DNA of 12,211 nt from Chromatiales bacterium (lineage in GTDB: Bacteria > Pseudomonadota > Gammaproteobacteria > UBA6429 > Thiohalophilaceae), in the NCBI GenBank assembly GCA_027057985.1, contig JALUTJ010000274.1, forward strand, positions 1 to 12,211, given 5' to 3'. Below, piece by piece: positions 1 through 6,803 of this stretch (its first letter is position 1; every line of letters starts with the position of its first letter). Both the position numbers and the translations under genes were made by a program. The notes under the pieces are model-generated. The model was not told where the DNA came from. It searched no databases and worked only from the letters and a program-made list of their open reading frames with translations.

Positions 1-1
1 T

Positions 2-712
2 AAAAAGCTGGCTAACAAGCTATTAAACAATCCTGCCCTGATTGAAGTGGCACAACGCAATACCACGGCTGAACGCATTAACCAGGTCGTCCACCATGTG
101 GATAAAAAGCGTAAAACCGAGCTGCTTTCCTACCTGATCGGCCACAATAACTGGCAGCAGGTACTGGTCTTTACCCGTACCAAGCATGGTGCAAACCGCC
201 TTGCCGGGCAGCTGGAAAAAAATGGTATTAGCAGTGCCGCTATTCACGGTAACAAGAGCCAGGGGGCCCGCACCCGTGCCCTGGCCGAGTTCAAATCTGG
301 CAAGGTACGGGTTCTGGTTGCCACCGATATTGCCGCTCGGGGTATCGATATCGATCAGCTGCCGCACGTGGTGAACTTTGAATTACCCAACGTAGCCGAG
401 GATTATGTACACCGCATTGGTCGTACCGGCCGCGCCGGCAAGGAAGGTGAAGCCCTGTCACTGGTCTGCGTGGATGAGCTGAAGCTTCTGAAAAACATCG
501 AAAAACTGACGCGTAACCGCATTCCGACCATTATGACAGCGGGTTTTGAGCCGGATCCAACGATTAAACCTGAACCCATCCAGAATGGGCGGGCGGCTCG
601 ACCTCGTACGGGCGGTAAAAAACCAGCAGCAGGGAATAATTCAAATAAAAACCATAACCGTCGCAGGCCTGGTAACCGGTCACAGCAGAAAAGCATGGCT
701 ACTGCCGGCTAA
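2..712 (+). CDS. rhlE: ATP-dependent RNA helicase RhlE, C-terminal part (5' end outside window)
   Basis: This is the second RecA-like domain and tail of a DEAD-box RNA helicase, which unwinds RNA duplexes in ribosome assembly or RNA decay. The frame is open from base 2, so the GTG at 47 is not the true start; motifs Q, I, Ia, II (DEAD) and III lie upstream of the window. Over the 236 visible residues I see motif IV (VFTRTK, about 56-61), motif V ([11 protein letters not shown], about 106-116) and motif VI (HRIGRTGR, about 137-144). The run from motif V to motif VI closely matches RhlE rather than SrmB, DbpA or CsdA. After about residue 185 comes a basic, low-complexity tail rich in Lys, Arg, Asn and Pro, typical of an RNA-binding extension. 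It ends with TAA at 710-712. No clear terminator follows. Confidence 0.9.
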   Translation, partial: KKLANKLLNNPALIEVAQRNTTAERINQVVHHVDKKRKTELLSYLIGHNNWQQVLVFTRTKHGANRLAGQLEKNGISSAAIHGNKSQGARTRALAEFKSGKVRVLVATDIAARGIDIDQLPHVVNFELPNVAEDYVHRIGRTGRAGKEGEALSLVCVDELKLLKNIEKLTRNRIPTIMTAGFEPDPTIKPEPIQNGRAARPRTGGKKPAAGNNSNKNHNRRRPGNRSQQKSMATAG

Positions 713-755
713 GTACCTCACTCTTGAATTTGATCAATACGGTACTAAATACCAG

Positions 756-761
756 TATACT
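756..761 (+). promoter_or_regulatory. Candidate -10 box for cbpA-cbpM
   Basis: TATACT at 756-761 lies 51 bases before the cbpA ATG in the 100-base gap after rhlE. It matches five of six bases of the sigma70 consensus and is also the hexamer favoured by RpoS. No good -35 box sits 16-18 bases upstream; TTGATC at 730-735 is 20 bases away. E. coli cbpA is largely RpoS-dependent, which fits, but the call rests on one hexamer. Confidence 0.3.
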
Positions 762-812
762 GATTGTAATTAGCATACCAGATCAATTTAATACCGAGGT
801 GCAAAGAGCCGG

Positions 813-1781
813 ATGGATTTTAAAGACTACTACGAGATTATGGGCGTCAATAAAGACGCGAGCCAGGATGAAATAAAGCGAGCCTACCGAAAGCTGGCGC
901 GAAAGTATCATCCCGATGTTTCCAAAGAAGCGGATGCCGAAGCCCGTTTCAAGGAAATTGGTGAAGCCTATGAAGTACTCAAAGATCCAGAAAAACGTGC
1001 TGCCTATGATCAGCTTGGTTCAAACTGGAAAGCTGGGCAGGACTTTAATCCTCCACCTGGCTGGGATGCCGGCTTTGAATTCAGTGGCGGTGGTTTTACC
1101 GGTTCGGATAATGCCGATTACAGTGATTTCTTCGAATCGCTGTTTGGCCGTGGTGGTTTTGCTGCCGGAGCCGGCGCTGGCCGCAGTTATCGCACGGGCG
1201 GTGGTGGCTTTAATATGCGTGGCCAGGATCATCATGCAAAGATCCTGATCGATCTTGAAGATGCCTATACCGGCGCAAGCCGTGCTATTACCCTGCAGGC
1301 ACCAGAAATGGATGCATCCGGGCATGTCGTCAATCGCACTCGAACCCTGAATGTAAAAATTCCAAAGGGTGTTAAACAGGGACAGCGTATTCGCTTAAGT
1401 GGTCAGGGCGCACCCGGGATGGGAGAGGCGCCAGCCGGTGATCTTTACCTTGAAGTTGAATTCAAGCCACACAGTATCTACCGTGTTGATGGCCATGATG
1501 TCTATCTCGATTTACCACTGGCTCCCTGGGAAGCGGCGCTGGGGGCAAAGGTCAAGGTACCTACCCCGTCGGGTGCCCTTGAAGTTAAAATTGCCAAAGG
1601 CACGCAGGCCGGCAGGAAAATGCGGCTCAAGGGCAAGGGGATTCCTGCCACGACTCCGGGCGATCTCTACGTGGTAGCACAAGTCGTACTGCCAGAAGCA
1701 GACACCCCGGAAAAAGAAGAACTGTACCGGAAAATGGAACATAGCATGTCTTTTAATCCACGCAGCAAACTGGGAGTATAA
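813..1781 (+). CDS. cbpA: Curved DNA-binding protein CbpA, DnaJ-type co-chaperone
   Basis: A 322-residue J-domain protein that stimulates the ATPase of DnaK (Hsp70); in E. coli CbpA also binds curved DNA as a nucleoid protein. The J domain covers about residues 1-70, with the HPD tripeptide that contacts Hsp70 at 33-35. A Gly/Phe-rich linker follows (about 80-140), then two beta-sandwich substrate-binding domains to the C terminus. The CxxCxGxG zinc-finger repeats of DnaJ are absent, which makes this CbpA rather than DnaJ. Length is close to E. coli CbpA (306). The ATG at 813 gives the canonical [12 protein letters not shown] start; GAGGTG at 796-801 is a distant ribosome site and AAGAG is nearer. 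Five bases separate it from cbpM, so the two are very probably cotranscribed. Confidence 0.93.
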   Translation: MDFKDYYEIMGVNKDASQDEIKRAYRKLARKYHPDVSKEADAEARFKEIGEAYEVLKDPEKRAAYDQLGSNWKAGQDFNPPPGWDAGFEFSGGGFTGSDNADYSDFFESLFGRGGFAAGAGAGRSYRTGGGGFNMRGQDHHAKILIDLEDAYTGASRAITLQAPEMDASGHVVNRTRTLNVKIPKGVKQGQRIRLSGQGAPGMGEAPAGDLYLEVEFKPHSIYRVDGHDVYLDLPLAPWEAALGAKVKVPTPSGALEVKIAKGTQAGRKMRLKGKGIPATTPGDLYVVAQVVLPEADTPEKEELYRKMEHSMSFNPRSKLGV

Positions 1782-1786
1782 GCATT

Positions 1787-2104
1787 ATGACCGAACAAAT
1801 ACTCAAAGGCTTACTCATTGACGAGCAAACTGAGCTGACATTAAAAGACCTGTCACATGCCTGCTCCTGCTCTGCGGAATGGATTATCGAACTGGTTGAA
1901 CATGGTGCCATTGAGCCCCTGAGTTTCCAGCAAACCCAGTGGCGCTTCAGTGGTAACAGCCTGCGCCGGGCACAGACCGCTATGCGGCTGCAACGTGATC
2001 TTGGTATTAACCTGCCAGGTGTTGCGCTGGCACTGGATCTACTGGAACAGATTGAGTCGCTCGAGTCACGCCTGTGCCAGTTTGAAAACCTGCATAAGCT
2101 GTAA
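1787..2104 (+). CDS. cbpM: Chaperone modulator CbpM
   Basis: A 105-residue protein of the CbpM family, which in E. coli binds the J domain of CbpA and inhibits both its co-chaperone and DNA-binding activities. The N-terminal half looks like a MerR-type winged helix (the region around CSAEWIIELVEHGAIEP, about residues 28-44). The second half is predicted helix ending in a leucine-rich coiled segment. Length matches E. coli CbpM (101). The start follows the cbpA stop by five bases, with GGGAG at 1772-1776 inside the cbpA end as ribosome site. Position directly after cbpA is the strongest support. Its stop lies one base from the stop of the converging ABC permease gene. Confidence 0.88.
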   Translation: MTEQILKGLLIDEQTELTLKDLSHACSCSAEWIIELVEHGAIEPLSFQQTQWRFSGNSLRRAQTAMRLQRDLGINLPGVALALDLLEQIESLESRLCQFENLHKL

Positions 2105-2105
2105 T

Positions 2106-3221
2106 TTAAAGTGTCTTACGAAAACGGGCAATACTGACCAGGACAAAGAACACGGCAAAGCCAAGCAATGCCAGGTAATCCCGGTAGAGATCGATAAACT
2201 CGGTATGTTTTACCAGTAAACCACGAATAATTTCCACGAAATAGGTAAAAGGAATAATCAGGGTCACCGGCTGTACCGAATCCGGGATGGCTTCCATTGG
2301 AAAGATAAAGCCGGACAGCAGAATCGAAGGGACAATAATAAATATCGCGATAAACATGGCCTGTTGCTGTGTACGTGAAACCAGTGAAATCAATAGTCCC
2401 AGCGCGATCATAACAGCAACATATACCAGTGCCAGCAGGAATAACAATAGTTGTGAAGAAGGCGATGGCAAATCAAAAAACAGCCAGCCGGCACCAAGAA
2501 TAAAATAAAAATCAAACAGTGCAATAATAATATAAGGCACCAGTTTACCGATAATAAACACGGTTTTACTTAACGGAGTTACCAGCAACTGCTCCAGGGT
2601 CTGCTTTTCTCTTTCCCGTACCACGCTGATACCCGTTAGAATCAGGGCTATCTGCATAATCAGAACACCAATTACCCCCGGCAGGAAGTACCAGGTTTCC
2701 TTTTCATCCGGGTTGAACAGGATCTCGGTATCCATGATAAAGGGATCATCGGCAACAACGACGTTTTCCGCATCGGCATCCGAGAAGTACATGCCATTCG
2801 TCACACTATCATCGGTGGCACTGCCGGAATGATATTTCATGGCCGTGGTCAATGAGGGCATGGTGCCATCAACAAAAAAAGTGATATGTGGTTGCCGGTT
2901 CTCGACCAGTTGCGAGGTGAAGTTCCTGTCGATAAACATGCCCGCCTTGGCGCGACCGGCTCGAATCTCCTCGATAATGGCCTGTTTCGATTTCACTTCA
3001 TAGAGATCGAAATAGCCATCACTCCAGAGGCCGGTCCTGACCAGGTTAGTAAAAATGGAAGGTGCAGCATCATAATAAGCCATACGAACATTTTTAGGCT
3101 CCAGTTTCAGAGCCACCCCGAACAACACCAGCATTACCAGCGGCATTACCACGATTAAACCGATCAGGCGGGGATCACGCCGTAGTTGTAACAGCTCTTT
3201 TTTTATAATCGCCATCATCAT
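2106..3221 (-). CDS. ABC-2 type transporter permease (YhhJ/YbhR-like)
   Basis: A 371-residue inner-membrane subunit of an ABC exporter. One membrane segment lies near the N terminus (about 19-40), then an extracytoplasmic domain of about 135 residues, then five hydrophobic segments from about residue 178 to the end. The conserved ABC-2 motif is visible in the fifth-sixth segment region (GFIFPMEAIP, then IPFTYFVEIIRG). This 1+5 layout with a large external loop is that of YhhJ, YbhR and YbhS. The ATG at 3219-3221 overlaps the stop of the ATPase gene as ATGA and has a strong AGGAGG site ten bases before it; two further ATG codons follow immediately. The substrate is unknown; relatives export drugs or toxic compounds. 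No membrane-fusion protein or second permease is adjacent. Confidence 0.87.
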   Translation of the reverse strand: MMMAIIKKELLQLRRDPRLIGLIVVMPLVMLVLFGVALKLEPKNVRMAYYDAAPSIFTNLVRTGLWSDGYFDLYEVKSKQAIIEEIRAGRAKAGMFIDRNFTSQLVENRQPHITFFVDGTMPSLTTAMKYHSGSATDDSVTNGMYFSDADAENVVVADDPFIMDTEILFNPDEKETWYFLPGVIGVLIMQIALILTGISVVREREKQTLEQLLVTPLSKTVFIIGKLVPYIIIALFDFYFILGAGWLFFDLPSPSSQLLLFLLALVYVAVMIALGLLISLVSRTQQQAMFIAIFIIVPSILLSGFIFPMEAIPDSVQPVTLIIPFTYFVEIIRGLLVKHTEFIDLYRDYLALLGFAVFFVLVSIARFRKTL

Positions 3222-4117
3222 GATTTATTCTCCTCCTGGGTAAGAGCAATAAATACATCCTCGAGGTTGGCCTGTGTCTGCTCCAGCTCAACGGCTTTAT
3301 TCATCACCTTTGAAATAGCGGCTTGTAGAATCTGTTTAGACAGTTGCGGCTCAACGACCATGCGCAGTTCCTTGCCAAACTGGTTCACCAGTATCATGCC
3401 CGGCAAGTCATGCAATGCCTGGTGTACTTCAGGTAAATAAGCTACCTCGGCGCGGTAAACGCAGGTGTCCCCCAGTGCATTCCGGATAGTTAGCGGGCTA
3501 CCCTGCGCCACGATTTGCCCATGGGAAATAAAAGCCAGGTGATTACAGCGCTGCGCCTCTTCCATGTAATGCGTAGTAACAAAGAGGGTCTTGCCTTCAG
3601 TGGCAAGGCTATAGAAATCATCCCAGAGATGCTTGCGAGTAACAGGATCGATACCCGCGGTAGGCTCATCCAGAAAAAGGACGGCCGGATCATGCGCCAG
3701 GGCACAGGCCAGGGCAAGACGACGCTGATAGCCTCCAGACAGTTGCCCTGCCCGCCTGTTCTTAAAAGGCATCAACTGATAACGTTCCAGCAGGGACAAT
3801 AACTGCAATTTGTCATTGACCCCATACATGCTGGCATAGAATTTCAGGTTTTCCCAGACACTCAGCTCTTCATACTGACCAAAGTGCTGGGCAACATAAC
3901 CAAAGTCATGCCGGGCTGCTTCAATAGTTTTATTATTAATGCGCACATCACCGCTATCACGCCGAATAATACCGCAGAGCATACGAATCAGCGTGGTTTT
4001 TCCCGCGGCATTTGGACCGAGCAGGCCAAAAATATTTCCCTCACCGACTTCAAGTGAAACGTCATTAACGGCGCATGTCTCGGCAAAATTTTTTGAGATA
4101 TGACTAACCTGGATCAC
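3218..4117 (-). CDS. ABC transporter ATP-binding protein
   Basis: A 299-residue ATPase that would drive the permease encoded immediately downstream. Visible motifs: Walker A GPNAAGKT (34-41), Q-loop glutamine near 77, signature LSGGY (126-130), Walker B VLFLDE (146-151) and H-loop His183. The fourth Walker A residue is Ala where this family usually has Gly (GPNGAGKT); the lysine and threonine are intact, so activity is expected. After about residue 215 there is the roughly 80-residue C-terminal extension common in ABC-2 exporter ATPases. The start is GTG, supported by AGGGAG ten bases upstream. The four-base ATGA overlap with the permease start suggests translational coupling. Drug or organic-solute export is a guess from family membership. 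Confidence 0.9.
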   Translation of the reverse strand: MIQVSHISKNFAETCAVNDVSLEVGEGNIFGLLGPNAAGKTTLIRMLCGIIRRDSGDVRINNKTIEAARHDFGYVAQHFGQYEELSVWENLKFYASMYGVNDKLQLLSLLERYQLMPFKNRRAGQLSGGYQRRLALACALAHDPAVLFLDEPTAGIDPVTRKHLWDDFYSLATEGKTLFVTTHYMEEAQRCNHLAFISHGQIVAQGSPLTIRNALGDTCVYRAEVAYLPEVHQALHDLPGMILVNQFGKELRMVVEPQLSKQILQAAISKVMNKAVELEQTQANLEDVFIALTQEENKS

Positions 4118-4151
4118 GCTTTTGTAACTCCCTGAACCTGTTATAACTCAC

Positions 4152-4180
4152 ATAATGCGCCAGGATGAGAACAAGTGCAA
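4152..4180 (-). promoter_or_regulatory. Candidate sigma70 promoter for the ABC exporter operon
   Basis: On the minus strand TTGCAC (plus 4175-4180) and CATTAT (plus 4152-4157) are separated by 17 bases, and the -10 lies about 35 bases before the GTG start. Matches to consensus are modest (three and four of six). The 168-base gap 4118-4285 must also hold the divergent rhodanese promoter, for which only AT-rich stretches near 4245-4260 are visible. Confidence 0.3.
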
Positions 4181-4285
4181 TATGAAACCCTGCTGCTATA
4201 TTGTTATTCCTGTCTTGATATTGAAAACCTGTACTGGCAAGATGTTTTTATATTATTTTACTGACCTGGAGGAGTCTCCCTCGTC

Positions 4286-5194
4286 ATGAAATTCAAAACG
4301 ATTTGCATCTTCTTGCTGCTGCAGTTCAGCCTGACTGTTTCCGCCCACACCGTTCCGATTATCGTAAAAAGTGACTGGCTGAAACAGCATCTGGGTGAAA
4401 AAAATCTTTCTATTATCGAGGTGTCGGACAGCGTAGATTTTACCTTTAATGGCCATATTCCGGGCAGTGTCGTTACCAATAAAAGTGACTGGCGTTTCGC
4501 TGACAGCGATGGCTCGCTGGTGCATTATCCAGTCGATACCCTGGTAAAGAAAATTCGTCAACTTGGCATTAACCAGGGTGATGCTGTCGTTATTTACTAC
4601 AAGGGAAACAATACCGACGAGGTACTCGGTGCCGTTTACCTGTTCTGGCTGTTTCATTATCTTGGCCATACCAATGTCGGTGTACTCGATAAGGGCTGGT
4701 ACGGCTGGATACATTCTAAAGGCCAGGTTGAAAATAACGAGGGGAATATTAAAGTAGGCAATTTTAATGCCCGACCAATAAAGGCACTTGAAATTGGTAC
4801 TCGCGAACTGAATAAAATTCGCAAAAATTATCTCCTCGTCGATGGCCGTCCCCGCACCCATTACCAGGGGCTTACCAAGTTCGATGCCAACCCGCGTTAT
4901 GGGCGAATCCCCGGTGCGGTCAGTCAGCCCTGGCAGGATTACATGCGAAAAGATGAAAAAAGCGGCCTGGTTTATGCTGAAACACCAAAAATCCCGGCAA
5001 TGCTGGCCAGAAAGCGGGTCGATGCCGATACCCCCATCCTGCTGACCTGCCTTGGCGGCACCGGCTCTGCATTTAACTACCTGATGTTCTACCAGGCCGG
5101 CTACCACAACCTGCGTGTCCATGATGCCGCCATGCGACGCTGGAATATTCTCAAACTCCCACTGATAAAAACCAGTGTTCACAGGACAAATTAA
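4286..5194 (+). CDS. Secreted two-domain rhodanese (thiosulfate sulfurtransferase family)
   Basis: A 302-residue protein with a signal peptide (Lys-rich start, hydrophobic core, likely cleavage after SA at about residue 20), so it acts in the periplasm. Two tandem rhodanese folds follow: about 26-150 and 165-295. Each shows the entry pattern of the family, including GHIPGSV in the first and GRIPGAV in the second. The catalytic cysteine is Cys255, in the loop CLGGTGS of the second domain; the first domain lacks a cysteine at the matching site, as in other tandem rhodaneses. The family moves sulfane sulfur from thiosulfate, or mercaptopyruvate, to cyanide or a thiol; the natural donor and acceptor are unknown here. 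The ATG follows a GGAGGAG site by about 11 bases. It is transcribed away from the ABC exporter and no sulfur-oxidation genes are adjacent. Confidence 0.85.
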   Translation: MKFKTICIFLLLQFSLTVSAHTVPIIVKSDWLKQHLGEKNLSIIEVSDSVDFTFNGHIPGSVVTNKSDWRFADSDGSLVHYPVDTLVKKIRQLGINQGDAVVIYYKGNNTDEVLGAVYLFWLFHYLGHTNVGVLDKGWYGWIHSKGQVENNEGNIKVGNFNARPIKALEIGTRELNKIRKNYLLVDGRPRTHYQGLTKFDANPRYGRIPGAVSQPWQDYMRKDEKSGLVYAETPKIPAMLARKRVDADTPILLTCLGGTGSAFNYLMFYQAGYHNLRVHDAAMRRWNILKLPLIKTSVHRTN

Positions 5195-5216
5195 CCCGTG
5201 TTTACCTGTAAAAAAG

Positions 5217-5242
5217 TCCTTTTAGTATCTATACTTAAAGGA
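5217..5242. repeat. Near-perfect palindrome in front of the STAS-like gene
   Basis: Arms of 12 bases at 5217-5228 and 5231-5242 pair at 11 of 12 positions around a two-base centre. It contains the candidate -10 promoter element at 5228-5238. There is no downstream T-run on the + strand, so it is more likely an operator-like dyad than a terminator for the rhodanese gene. On the minus strand a T-run follows the dyad, but no minus-strand gene reads into it. Confidence 0.55.
5228..5238 (+). promoter_or_regulatory. RpoS-type extended -10 element for the STAS-like gene
   Basis: TCTATACTTAA at 5228-5238 matches the E. coli RpoS extended -10 consensus KCTATACTTAA at every position. It lies about 50 bases before the start codon of the STAS-like gene. 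No good -35 box is seen at the usual distance, which RpoS promoters tolerate. The element occupies the right half of a palindrome, so a bound regulator would cover it. Confidence 0.45.
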
Positions 5243-5288
5243 AGATTATTAAAGATATAGCCCGATTCCCCCAGCGAGCTAAGTGAAA

Positions 5289-5654
5289 ATGCAGACCGAC
5301 ATATCTTATGACCGGCAAAACAAGTTACTGGTTGTTAAAATCAGTGGGCGTATTGAATTTGATAAAATCAAACAGTTTGCCCAGGAATCTTTCCGCTCCG
5401 GCGAAATCCCGCTGGATACCAATGCCCTCTATGATCTGACCGAGGTCGATTTTTCTGATATTGACAGTGATTTTGAGCAGCGCCTGATTATGTTCCGCGA
5501 ACAGCTCAACCGTGGGGATGCAAAAATTGCCTGTCTTGTTTCCAGTGATCTTGGTTATGGACTGGGAAGAATGTATGAAGCCCTTTCCGACAACCTGCCA
5601 CAGCAGGTGCGGGTATTTAGAGACCCGGTACAGGCCGAAAACTGGCTGAAGTGA
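5289..5654 (+). CDS. Small SpoIIAA/STAS-like protein of unknown role
   Basis: A 121-residue soluble protein without signal peptide or membrane segment. The pattern of alternating strands and helices (LLVVKISGRIEF, then a helix, then ALYDLTEVDFSD, a helix, KIACLVSSD, a helix, VRVFRDPVQAENWL) is that of the SpoIIAA-like/STAS fold, with the closing motif FRDPVQAENWL typical of one-domain members. The phospho-acceptor serine of true anti-sigma antagonists is not evident, so a partner-switch role is not claimed. The start is uncertain: GTG at 5283 and ATG at 5289 are in the same frame; GAG at 5276-5278 is better spaced for the ATG, so I chose it. The 94-base gap after the rhodanese gene and its own promoter-like element suggest independent transcription. 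Downstream is the inverted-repeat element. Confidence 0.75.
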   Translation: MQTDISYDRQNKLLVVKISGRIEFDKIKQFAQESFRSGEIPLDTNALYDLTEVDFSDIDSDFEQRLIMFREQLNRGDAKIACLVSSDLGYGLGRMYEALSDNLPQQVRVFRDPVQAENWLK

Positions 5655-5668
5655 ATCATTACCGCTCT

Positions 5669-5697
5669 GTAGCCCGGCTCAAGCGTAGTGGAGCCGA
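5669..5697 (+). repeat. Left REP sequence
   Basis: A GTAG tetranucleotide is followed by a hairpin with arms CGGCTC (5675-5680) and GAGCCG (5691-5696) and a ten-base loop. GTAG directly before an imperfect GC-rich hairpin is the hallmark of gammaproteobacterial REPs. It aligns with the right REP over GTAG, CGG, TCAAG, GGA and CCGACA. Confidence 0.65.
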
Positions 5698-5770
5698 CAA
5701 AGTACGGGAAATAAACGCAAAGCACACAGAAAAGTCGCTGGATATTCAGCAGGAAAACTTGATGAGCGAC

Positions 5771-5812
5771 CGTCGATTTCAGGGATGAAATCGTCGAGCA
5801 GCCAGGGATGGC
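5771..5812. other. Twin hairpins with GGGA tetraloops at the element centre
   Basis: Hairpin one (5771-5796) has a perfect eight-base stem at 5774-5781 and 5786-5793, extended by two outer pairs past one mismatch. Hairpin two (5801-5812) has stem GCCA/TGGC. Both are capped by GGGA, which fits the GNRA tetraloop rule, and both contain the direct repeat CAGGGATG (5780-5787 and 5803-5810). With the outer stem they would form a three-way junction. Confidence 0.6.
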
Positions 5813-5859
5813 GAATAGCGTGTCGCGAGTCAAGATTTTCCGAATGAATATCCGGTAAG

Positions 5860-5899
5860 TTCTGTCGGTTCCGTCGCTTTGCTCCTTGAACCGACCTAC
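5860..5899 (-). repeat. Right REP sequence, inverted
   Basis: Read on the minus strand this starts with GTAG and forms a hairpin whose eight-base arms are GTCGGTTC and GAACCGAC (plus 5864-5871 and 5888-5895) with a 16-base loop. An extra five-base pairing, CGGTA (5853-5857) with TACCG (5897-5901), extends it. It is a longer relative of the left REP. Confidence 0.65.
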
Positions 5900-5924
5900 C
5901 GCTGAAATATGCGTAAATCATTCT

Positions 5925-6803
5925 TTACTGTTTATTCTCTACTGCCTTTTGCAGAGTTGAACCCAGCTCTGCCGGGGATTGCGCGGTATAGACACCGGCT
6001 TTTTCAAGTGCCGCATATTTTTCTTTTGCAGTACCCTTGCCGCCAGCAATAATGGCACCGGCATGGCCCATACGTTTACCCTTTGGCGCGGTCACTCCTG
6101 CAATATAAGCAGCAACCGGCTTAGTCATTTCGGAGTTAATGAATTCAGCCGCTTCCTCTTCGGCGCTTCCACCGATCTCCCCCACCATAATAATCGACTC
6201 GGTCTGTTCATCTTCTTCAAACGCCTGCAGGCAATCGATAAAGCTTGTACCCGGAATCGGATCACCGCCTATACCAACACAGGTGCTTTGCCCAAGGCCA
6301 ATATCGGTTGTTTGCTTCACCGCTTCATAAGTCAGCGTACCGGAACGGGAAACGATGCCGACATTTCCCTGCTGGTGAATTTCACCCGGCATAATACCGA
6401 TCTTGCTTTCTCCCGGTGTAATAATGCCCGGACAGTTTGGTCCAATAAGACGGGATTCGGTCTGCTTGATCACGTGCCAGACTTCGAGCATGTCTTTCGC
6501 TGGAATACCCTCGGTAATACAGACAATCAGGGCAATACCGGCATCAACAGCTTCAAGTATGGCATCCTTACAGAATGCTGCGGGTACATAAATCACCGAG
6601 GCATCTGCCCCGGTTTCCTTTACCGCATCTTTTACCGTGTTGAATACGGGTAGTCCCAGCGAAGTTTGCCCGCCTTTCCCGGGAGTAACACCACCAACCA
6701 TATTGGTGCCATATTCAATCGCTTTTTCAGAATGATACTGCCCCTGCTTGCCAGTAAAGCCCTGGCAGATAACGCGGGTGTCTTTATTTAACCAGATACT
6801 CAT
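5925..6803 (-). CDS. sucD: Succinyl-CoA synthetase (ADP-forming) alpha subunit
   Basis: A 292-residue alpha subunit of the TCA-cycle enzyme that converts succinyl-CoA, phosphate and ADP to succinate, CoA and ATP in the cytoplasm. The N-terminal Rossmann-like CoA-binding domain contains GFTGKQG (about 16-22). GPNCPG (121-126) and the [12 protein letters not shown] stretch (179-190) are typical. The histidine phosphorylated in catalysis is His247 in GHAGAI. Length agrees with E. coli SucD (289). The ATG at 6801-6803 overlaps the sucC stop as ATGA, which indicates translational coupling. Malate-CoA ligase alpha subunits are similar, but the close match to E. coli SucD favours SucD. The gene ends 26 bases before the REP-like element. 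Confidence 0.95.
   Translation of the reverse strand: MSIWLNKDTRVICQGFTGKQGQYHSEKAIEYGTNMVGGVTPGKGGQTSLGLPVFNTVKDAVKETGADASVIYVPAAFCKDAILEAVDAGIALIVCITEGIPAKDMLEVWHVIKQTESRLIGPNCPGIITPGESKIGIMPGEIHQQGNVGIVSRSGTLTYEAVKQTTDIGLGQSTCVGIGGDPIPGTSFIDCLQAFEEDEQTESIIMVGEIGGSAEEEAAEFINSEMTKPVAAYIAGVTAPKGKRMGHAGAIIAGGKGTAKEKYAALEKAGVYTAQSPAELGSTLQKAVENKQ

Larger units (their letters stand above)
5669..5899. mobile_element. REPIN/BIME-like inverted-repeat element, about 230 bases
   Basis: The stretch folds back on itself in nested steps. GTAG (5669-5672) pairs with CTAC (5896-5899), and CGGCTCAAG (5675-5683) pairs at eight of nine positions with 5885-5893. GCAAAGC (5717-5723) pairs with 5876-5882, and GGATATTCA (5740-5748) pairs perfectly with 5845-5853. 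The arm 5753-5770 pairs with 5822-5840 at 15 positions with one bulge. Two small hairpins lie in the centre. Both ends are GTAG REP sequences in opposite orientation, the arrangement of REPINs and BIMEs, which are moved by REP-associated tyrosine (RAYT) transposases. No transposase is in the window. It may also act as a terminator for the two converging genes. Copy number elsewhere in the genome is unknown. Confidence 0.65.

Noticed and set aside
47..49. GTG as start of the helicase gene
   Set aside because: The frame is open to the window edge and the protein would lack the whole first RecA domain, so the gene is cut by the window rather than short.
723..728. CTTGAA as a heat-shock (RpoH) -35 box for cbpA
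   Set aside because: No CCCCAT-like -10 box follows at 13-15 bases, so the single hexamer is not enough.
4253..5182. A 309-codon open frame on the minus strand opposite the rhodanese gene
   Set aside because: The plus-strand frame has a signal peptide, two rhodanese domains and a strong ribosome site. The minus-strand translation resembles no family and mirrors the codon pattern of the real gene.
5669..5899. The inverted-repeat region as a CRISPR array or tRNA remnant
   Set aside because: There are no regularly spaced direct repeats with unique spacers and no cloverleaf arms or T-loop sequence; the symmetry is inverted, not direct.
5555..5921. Two minus-strand open frames (80 and 92 codons) over the repeat element
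   Set aside because: They run through the inverted repeat, have no ribosome site and no family resemblance; the repeat structure explains the sequence.
5979..6653. A 224-codon plus-strand frame inside sucD
   Set aside because: It lies wholly antisense to a well-conserved sucD and its translation shows no recognisable domain.
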